Part shown: positions 15,505 through 20,628 of the stretch, in pieces
How the letters are laid out: every line of letters starts with the position of its first letter
Position numbering within the stretch: the stretch's first letter is position 1
Assembly (NCBI GenBank): GCA_035299585.1
Contig: DATGWF010000037.1
Coordinates: 1 to 20,628, forward strand
Direction of reading: 5' to 3'
Source of the DNA: DATGWF01 sp035299585
Lineage (GTDB): Bacteria > Actinomycetota > Actinomycetes > Actinomycetales > Microbacteriaceae
Length of the DNA stretch: 20,628 nucleotides
Translations under genes and position numbers: made by a program
The notes under the pieces: generated by a model
Told to the model about the DNA's origin: nothing
What the model saw: only the letters and a program-made list of their open reading frames with translations
Databases searched by the model: none

Positions 15505-15876
15505 GTGGCGACTCTCATCTACGACGGCGATTGTGGCGTGTGCACGGTCGCGGCCGATTGGGTTCGGCATCGTCTGCGTGCGGCGACTGACGTGATCGCT
15601 TCGCAACGCATCGATCCCGGCGCGTTCGGGCTGAGCGTTCGTGACGTCGCGGAGCGGGTCTGGCTCGTCACAGACTCCGGGCGATACGGCGGCCATGAGG
15701 CGGTCGCTGAACTGTTGCGCTTGCAACCGGAACCGGCCTGGCGGGTCCTCGGGAGTGTGATGCGCATTCCTCCGATTTCGTGGCTCGCCCGCCTGACGTA
15801 CGCGGTGGTTGCGCGCAACCGACACCGTATTCGCGTCGGACCCGTGCGCTGCGAGGTGCCGGAACACCGGGACTAA
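15505..15876 (+). CDS. DCC-family (DUF393) thiol-disulfide oxidoreductase-like protein
   Basis: A 123-residue protein with the family hallmark YDGDCGVC at residues 6-13, a CxxC pair (C10, C13) on a thioredoxin-like fold; the middle has VWLVTDSGRYGGHEAVAELLR as in other members, and the C-terminal third (about 79-103) is mildly hydrophobic and may touch the membrane. The family is widespread and its physiological role is not settled. The GTG start (15505-15507) is supported by the TAGGCT box six bases upstream and by the family motif starting at once. It is a single-gene unit; its TAA stop (15874-15876) overlaps the stop of the convergent DUF4192 gene. Confidence 0.88.
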   Translation: MATLIYDGDCGVCTVAADWVRHRLRAATDVIASQRIDPGAFGLSVRDVAERVWLVTDSGRYGGHEAVAELLRLQPEPAWRVLGSVMRIPPISWLARLTYAVVARNRHRIRVGPVRCEVPEHRD

Positions 15877-16799
15877 GCGAAGGCCCAATCAGGGATTGCT
15901 CCCGATGTGATGTGGGTCGCCAGGAGTGTCCCGAGGCGGTGGCACGGCCGAATGGCCGTCGCTTCGTTGAGTGCTCGCACGGCCAGAGTTGACTGCCCGA
16001 TGCTCCATCGCAGCCACCCCTCGATAGCCCAAAAGTCGGCACGATGCGTTGGTAGTGCGCGACGAAATCGTTCGCATGCGAGAAGTGCGCGCTGGATTCG
16101 CTCCGGGTCGGGAGCCATCACACCCCGCCCGAGGAGGCGCCGGGAGTCAAGCGGTTTGGCCGCCGCTCCCCAGGCCCAGAGGGAAATGAGCGTGTCGCGT
16201 TGCTCACCGACGGTCACGGCATGGGCAACCGCCGCGAGCTGGGCGACAGTCGCGTCGACCGCGAGGCAGCTCTCCGCAGCTTCTTCGAGCGCGAACGGCC
16301 CGGCAGCCGACCGCTCGTCGAGTGACATCGAGCTACCGAGGTGCTGAGCGAGTTCAGTGGCGTGCGTGAACGGCTGGTCTTGCGCGGGCCGGGCCTCGTC
16401 GACAGAACGTGTGCGTTTGGGCAAGGGGCTCGAATCGGCTTGGAGGTAGCTCCCCCACGCAGACGACGTGCGCCAGAACACCTCGCGAACCGGCGTTCCC
16501 GCTCGCCCGAGTGCGTGCAGAACGCCCGAGACCGCAGCCGTCCAAGGCCGTTCCGCCTGCGCACAGGCAATGAGGACGACGCTTGAGTCAGCGGGAAATC
16601 GACTCGTGATGTTGACGATGGCGTGTGGGAGACCGGTCGCGACCCGCATTGCCTCGCCCTCGAATCGGACGGCGCCGCGAAGCTGCGCCCCATCGAACCG
16701 GAGAAGGACGAGACAGTCATCGAGGTCGAACTCGGTGAGCACCGCGAGATCGGCGACGAGTTCGGCCCACTCGGCACGTGCTGGAGCATTGCTCTTCAT
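15873..16799 (-). CDS. DUF4192 family protein
   Basis: A 308-residue soluble protein of an actinobacterial family without known function. The N-terminus has the family-like pattern TEFDLDDCLVLLRFDGAQLRG (here residues 22-42), followed by an alpha/beta core, and the C-terminus has the characteristic helical repeat-like end: FWAIEGWLRWSIGQSTLA then ALNEATAIRP and RLGTLLATHITSG, reminiscent of a TPR hairpin. No catalytic motif is visible. The start ATG (16797-16799) lacks a ribosome site; a CAAGCT sequence ends six bases upstream, a poor match to the TANNNT box seen at other genes. It is 92 bases downstream of the ABC exporter pair on the same strand and could be read through from it. Confidence 0.8.
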   Translation of the reverse strand: MKSNAPARAEWAELVADLAVLTEFDLDDCLVLLRFDGAQLRGAVRFEGEAMRVATGLPHAIVNITSRFPADSSVVLIACAQAERPWTAAVSGVLHALGRAGTPVREVFWRTSSAWGSYLQADSSPLPKRTRSVDEARPAQDQPFTHATELAQHLGSSMSLDERSAAGPFALEEAAESCLAVDATVAQLAAVAHAVTVGEQRDTLISLWAWGAAAKPLDSRRLLGRGVMAPDPERIQRALLACERFRRALPTHRADFWAIEGWLRWSIGQSTLAVRALNEATAIRPCHRLGTLLATHITSGAIPDWAFA

Positions 16800-16891
16800 C
16801 CGGGGAGCTTGGCAACGGGCTGTGCCGGGCGTTACACGCCGACCCGCTGGTCAATCCTGCGGGCCGCCGCGGACGGTGTGCAGAGGCCGGT

Positions 16892-18859
16892 TTAGCTCGA
16901 GCTGAGCGGACCGGCCGAGTCAGTCTCGACCGGGTCAAACTGTGCGCGATACAGCCGAGCGTAGGCGCCCTGCGCAGCCAAGAGTTCGCCGTGGGTGCCC
17001 TGTTCAACAATGCGCCCGGCTTCCATCACGAGGATGACGTCGGCGTCGCGAATGGTCGACAACCGGTGGGCAATCACGAAGCTCGTCCGATCCCGGCGGA
17101 GCTCGGCCATGGCGCGCTGCACGAGCACTTCGGTTCGCGTGTCGACCGAACTCGTCGCCTCGTCGAGGATGAGGACGGTCGGCTGGGCCAAGAACGCCCG
17201 GGCAATCGTAATGAGCTGTCGTTCACCGGCCGAAATGTTGTCGGCTTCATCATTGAGCACGGTGTCGTAGCCGTCCGGAAGGGCATGCACGAAGCGGTCA
17301 ACGTAGCAGGCCCGCGCGGCCGCGAGGATGTCCTCTTCGCTCGCTTCCGGCCGACCGTAGGCGATGTTCTCTCGGATCGTCCCGCCAAACAACCAGGTGT
17401 CTTGCAAGACCATGCCGGTTCGGACGCGCAGGTCCTCACGCGACATTGCGGCGATTTCCGTCCCGTCGAGAGTGATGCGGCCGGAACGCACCTCATAAAA
17501 CCGCATGATGAGGTTCACGAGGGTGGTTTTGCCCGCTCCGGTTGGTCCAACAATTGCGACGGTCGAGCCGGGTTCGGCGACGAAAGAAACGTTCTCGATG
17601 AGGGGCGACTCTGGATCGTATCGGAACGAGACAGAATCAAACTCGAGGCGACCGAGGCTCTCCGCCGGTGATTGGGCCGGAGCCGCGTCGGGACGTTGTT
17701 CTTCAGCGTCGAGAAGCTCAAACACGCGCTCGGCGGATGCCACGCCCGATTGCAAGACGTTCGCCATGGATCCCAGCTGCGTGAGGGGCTGGGTGAACTG
17801 TCGCGAGTACTGAATGAATGCTTGCACTGCGCCGAGCGACAGGGTTCCACCAGCGACCATCAGCCCGCCGACAACGGCGATGGCGACATAGACCAGGTTT
17901 CCCACGAACGTCATCGCCGGCATGATGAGGCCGGAAATGAACTGCGCCGCGAAACTCGATCGGTACAGCTCGTCGTTCTTGGCGGCGAAACGGGCCGCGA
18001 CCTCGCGTTGCCGTCCGAACACCTTGACGAGCGCGTGCCCGGTGAAGGCTTCTTCAATTTGACCGTTGAGCTCACCGGTGGACGACCACTGCCTGATGAA
18101 TTGCTTCTGCGAGCGCTTCGCGATGACGGCGGTGATGACCACGCTCAGCGGCACTGTCACCAGGGCAATGAGCGCGAGCTGCCAGGACAGCGTCCACATC
18201 ATCCAAATCACCCCGATGACGGTGAGCAATGACGTCAGCACCTGGGAGAGCGTCTGTTGCAAACTCTGGGAGATATTGTCGATGTCGTTCGTCACCTTCG
18301 AGAGCAGTTCGCCGCGCGGCTGCCGGTCGAAGTAGCTCAGGGGAAGCCGGTGAATCTTGGCTTCAACATCGTTGCGGAGGCGATACATCGTGCGGCCGAC
18401 CGTTCCGTTCAACACGAATCCAGTGAGCCACATGAAGATGCTTGCCGCGAGGTAGACGGTGAGCGCAGCGACGAGAATCCGGCCAAGGAGCGCGAAGTCA
18501 ATTCCCTGACCGGGCGTGAGCGCCATATTGGCAAGCATGTCGGCCTGCTGGGTTTTTCCCTCGGCTCGAAGACCAGCCACGACCTCGTCGCGACTGACTC
18601 CGGCCGGCAACTGTGCCGAAATGAGCCCGGAGAAGATGGCGTTGGTGGCGTCCCCGAGGATGCGCGGACCCTGAACATTGAGCAACACTCCGACGACACC
18701 CAGCAGAGTGACGACGATGACTCGTCCGGCTTCGGGACGCAGTGTGCCGAGGAGTCGCTTGGCACTCGGACCGAAGTTCAGGGACTTCTCGACCGGTCCC
18801 TGCATGTGGCCGCCCATCGGGCCGCCCATACGCCGTTGCGGCGGACGCTGAATGCTCAT
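16892..18859 (-). CDS. ABC exporter subunit B (consensus ATP site), fused membrane-ATPase
   Basis: A 655-residue half-transporter: a basic, Met/Gly-rich N-terminal tail (about 1-25), a six-helix membrane domain (about 45-370) and a C-terminal ATPase domain. An insert of about 45 residues between the first two helices (about 75-120) is predicted outside the membrane and is typical of this actinobacterial subgroup. ATPase motifs: Walker A GPTGAGKT (438-445), Q-loop Q486, a deviant signature ISAGE (542-546), Walker B LILDE with catalytic E567, and switch histidine H598. It resembles TM288/Rv1273c-type subunits of heterodimeric multidrug or lipid exporters. The start overlaps the stop of the partner gene as ATGA and has AGGAGG seven bases upstream. 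Transported substrate unknown. Confidence 0.93.
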   Translation of the reverse strand: MSIQRPPQRRMGGPMGGHMQGPVEKSLNFGPSAKRLLGTLRPEAGRVIVVTLLGVVGVLLNVQGPRILGDATNAIFSGLISAQLPAGVSRDEVVAGLRAEGKTQQADMLANMALTPGQGIDFALLGRILVAALTVYLAASIFMWLTGFVLNGTVGRTMYRLRNDVEAKIHRLPLSYFDRQPRGELLSKVTNDIDNISQSLQQTLSQVLTSLLTVIGVIWMMWTLSWQLALIALVTVPLSVVITAVIAKRSQKQFIRQWSSTGELNGQIEEAFTGHALVKVFGRQREVAARFAAKNDELYRSSFAAQFISGLIMPAMTFVGNLVYVAIAVVGGLMVAGGTLSLGAVQAFIQYSRQFTQPLTQLGSMANVLQSGVASAERVFELLDAEEQRPDAAPAQSPAESLGRLEFDSVSFRYDPESPLIENVSFVAEPGSTVAIVGPTGAGKTTLVNLIMRFYEVRSGRITLDGTEIAAMSREDLRVRTGMVLQDTWLFGGTIRENIAYGRPEASEEDILAAARACYVDRFVHALPDGYDTVLNDEADNISAGERQLITIARAFLAQPTVLILDEATSSVDTRTEVLVQRAMAELRRDRTSFVIAHRLSTIRDADVILVMEAGRIVEQGTHGELLAAQGAYARLYRAQFDPVETDSAGPLSSS

Positions 18860-20592
18860 GCGGCCGCCTCCTCTGCGGTGAGCTGCGAGGACACAATCTC
18901 CTGGTAGGTCGGGTTGCTTGCGAGAAGTTCGGTGTGCGTTCCGCCGCCGACAATGCGACCGTCGTCGAGCACGATGATCTGCTCGGCTTCCCGGATTGAC
19001 GCGACGCGTTGAGCGACGATGAGTCGAGTCGTGTGCGCCATGTGCTCGGCGAGCGCGGCCCGAAGTCTGGCGTCCGTCCGAACGTCAAGGGCCGAGAAGG
19101 AATCGTCGAACATGAGGATTTGAGCGCCGGTCACGAGCGCTCGTGCAATCGCGAGGCGTTGGCGTTGACCGCCGGAAACGTTGGTACCCCCCTGCGCGAT
19201 GGGCTCGTCGAGTCCGAGCGGCTTTTCGCGAACGAAGTCTGCTGCTTGGGCAATTTCCAGTGCGCGCCACAATTCGTCGTCCGTGGCGTCTGGCTTGCCA
19301 TATCGCAAATTCGAGGCCACGGTGCCGGAAAACAGATACGGCTTTTGCGGAACGAAGCCGAGCTGCGACCAGAGGAGCGCCGGGTCGAGCTCACGGACGT
19401 CGACGCCGTTGACGCGAACCGAGCCGTTCGTCACGTCGAGTAGCCGGGCCGCCAGGTTGAGCACGGTCGTTTTACCGGAACCGGTGGAGCCGATAATGGC
19501 CGTGGTTGAACCGGCGGGCACCTCGAAACTCACGGTATCGAGCACAGGTGCGTCGGCTCCGGGAAACTGGAACGAGACCGCATCAAAGACGATTGTGCCC
19601 ACGCTCGGCATATGTGACACGGGAGCTCCCGGCGGGCGAACGGTTGTCTCGGTCGCGAGCACTTCTCCAATGCGATCGGCGCACACGGCGGCACGCGGCA
19701 CCATGACCGCCATGAACGTCGCCATCATGACCGACATGAGAATTTGCATGAGATAGCTCAGGAAGGCGGTCAGGGTGCCAATCTGCATGGCGCCGTCCTC
19801 AATCCGGAAGGAGCCAAACCACAGCACGGCCACACTCGACACGTTGAGGACGAGCATGACGGTTGGGAACATGAGCGACATCAGACGGCCCGTGCGAATC
19901 GCGGTCGCGGTCACGTCTCGGTTGGCCACCTCGAAGCGGCTTGTCTCGACCGGTTCGCGGACGAACGCTCGAACCACGCGAATGCCGGTGAGCTGTTCGC
20001 GAAGCACCTGATTGACGCGGTCAATTCGGCGCTGCATGACCCGGAACTGCGGAATCATTCGGCTCACAATGAGCGATACAAGAACGAGGAGGGCGGGAAC
20101 GGCCACGGCAATGAGCCACGCGAGGGTGCCGTCTTCGCGAATCGCGAGAATGACCCCACCGACGGCCATGAGCGGGGCGGAGACCATCATCGTCGCACTC
20201 ATGAGCACGAGGGTCTGCACCTGCTGGACGTCATTGGTCGTGCGAGTGATGAGCGAGGGTGCCCCAAAACGGGACACTTCGCGCTCCGAGAATGAGCCAA
20301 CCCGGGCGAACACCGCGGTCCGTAGGTCTCGCCCCATTCCGATAGCTGCGCGTGCGCCGAAGAACACTGCGGTGACCGTTGCCACGATCTGGATGACGGT
20401 GACGAACAGCATCCACGAGCCCGTGGTCAGGATGACCCCCGTGTCTCCAGTGGCGACGCCCTTGTCAATGATGTCCGCGTTGAGGGTCGGCAGATACAGG
20501 GCGGCAACGGTCTGAACGAGCTGGAATGCGACGACCAGGGCAATCGTGCCCCGGTACGGGCGTAGGTACTCGGCAAGCAGTTTCAGAAGCAC
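18856..20592 (-). CDS. ABC exporter subunit A (degenerate ATP site), fused membrane-ATPase
   Basis: A 578-residue half-transporter with a six-helix membrane domain (about 15-300) and a C-terminal ATPase domain. Walker A is GSTGSGKT (368-375), the Q-loop glutamine is Q416, and the signature is the regular VSGGQ (472-476). Walker B reads LMFDD (493-497), with D497 instead of the catalytic glutamate, and the switch histidine is replaced by Q528 (VAQRV). Its own ATP site should therefore be hydrolytically impaired, while its regular signature completes the competent site of subunit B; this matches TM287-type partners. The start is GTG (20590-20592), six bases after TAGGCT on the minus strand. It heads the exporter operon. 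Confidence 0.93.
   Translation of the reverse strand: MLLKLLAEYLRPYRGTIALVVAFQLVQTVAALYLPTLNADIIDKGVATGDTGVILTTGSWMLFVTVIQIVATVTAVFFGARAAIGMGRDLRTAVFARVGSFSEREVSRFGAPSLITRTTNDVQQVQTLVLMSATMMVSAPLMAVGGVILAIREDGTLAWLIAVAVPALLVLVSLIVSRMIPQFRVMQRRIDRVNQVLREQLTGIRVVRAFVREPVETSRFEVANRDVTATAIRTGRLMSLMFPTVMLVLNVSSVAVLWFGSFRIEDGAMQIGTLTAFLSYLMQILMSVMMATFMAVMVPRAAVCADRIGEVLATETTVRPPGAPVSHMPSVGTIVFDAVSFQFPGADAPVLDTVSFEVPAGSTTAIIGSTGSGKTTVLNLAARLLDVTNGSVRVNGVDVRELDPALLWSQLGFVPQKPYLFSGTVASNLRYGKPDATDDELWRALEIAQAADFVREKPLGLDEPIAQGGTNVSGGQRQRLAIARALVTGAQILMFDDSFSALDVRTDARLRAALAEHMAHTTRLIVAQRVASIREAEQIIVLDDGRIVGGGTHTELLASNPTYQEIVSSQLTAEEAAA
18867..18872 (-). promoter_or_regulatory. Ribosome binding site of ABC exporter subunit B
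   Basis: AGGAGG on the minus strand, seven bases before the ATG at 18859, within the last codons of the partner gene. Confidence 0.8.
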
Positions 20593-20598
20593 GATGTG

Positions 20599-20604
20599 AG
20601 CCTA
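20599..20604 (-). promoter_or_regulatory. Putative leaderless -10 box (TAGGCT) of the ABC exporter operon
   Basis: TAGGCT on the minus strand ends six bases before the GTG of the first exporter gene. No ribosome site is present; the -35 region lies at the window edge and cannot be judged. Confidence 0.5.
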
Positions 20605-20628
20605 CTCCGTAAATGTTGCAGTGCGTGC

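Noticed and set aside
13899..15518. A 539-codon open frame on the minus strand opposite the second aminotransferase.
   Set aside because: It lies antisense to an undoubted enzyme gene, has low-complexity Arg/Val/His/Asp-rich composition and no recognisable domain. Such frames arise from third-position GC bias.
9930..16606. An exact 16-base match GCGGGAAATCGACTCG at 9930-9945 and 16591-16606.
   Set aside because: Both copies are inside unrelated coding regions, with no wider similarity; a chance match in GC-biased sequence is the simplest reading.

Overview
The window is a GC-rich, gene-dense stretch of a chromosome from a high-GC Gram-positive bacterium. I infer the order Micrococcales, probably family Microbacteriaceae. 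Support comes from the argS-lysA-hom-thrC-thrB gene order, a DUF4192 protein, KGG-repeat stress protein, actinobacterial heterodimeric ABC exporter, and many start codons placed 6-7 bases after a TANNNT box (the leaderless style common in actinobacteria). The genus cannot be read from the sequence. No rRNA, CRISPR array, insertion sequence, prophage or plasmid gene was seen, and no gene-free stretch exceeds 300 bases.

Left block (1-6153, minus strand): argS, then lysA, hom, thrC and thrB, the last cut by the window edge. The lysA-to-thrB genes overlap start-to-stop and form a tight operon for the lysine and threonine branches of the aspartate family. ArgS sits just upstream with its own start signal.

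Middle block (6154-9992, plus strand): a small secreted lipoprotein diverges from argS, followed by tRNA-Arg(CCG), a degraded partial copy of that tRNA's 3' end, a KGG stress protein built from a 69-bp tandem repeat, a non-coding 37-bp tandem repeat, and a two-gene operon of 4-aminobutyrate transaminase plus a zinc-type L-asparaginase joined by a TTGA overlap.

Block at 10021-13230 (minus strand): a PP2C-type Ser/Thr phosphatase followed by a short, membrane-anchored FtsK/SpoIIIE ATPase resembling EccC of type VII secretion but without any visible secretion partner. This pair is the least explained part of the window. It separates the GABA/asparagine operon from a second nitrogen-catabolism operon (13441-15317, plus strand) of an Lrp/AsnC regulator and a class III aminotransferase likely to act on an amine or omega-amino acid; that operon ends in a perfect 17-bp terminator hairpin.

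Right block: a DCC-family (DUF393) thiol protein on the plus strand converges on a DUF4192 protein. Upstream of the latter on the minus strand lie the two subunits of a heterodimeric ABC exporter with one consensus and one degenerate ATP site.

A recurring signal ties the window together: a TAGNNT hexamer 6 or 7 bases before the start codon occurs at six genes (lysA, argS, the lipoprotein, gabT, DUF393, first ABC subunit), and a related one at lrp. Genes inside operons use overlapping start/stop codons, in several cases with a clear Shine-Dalgarno site, instead.
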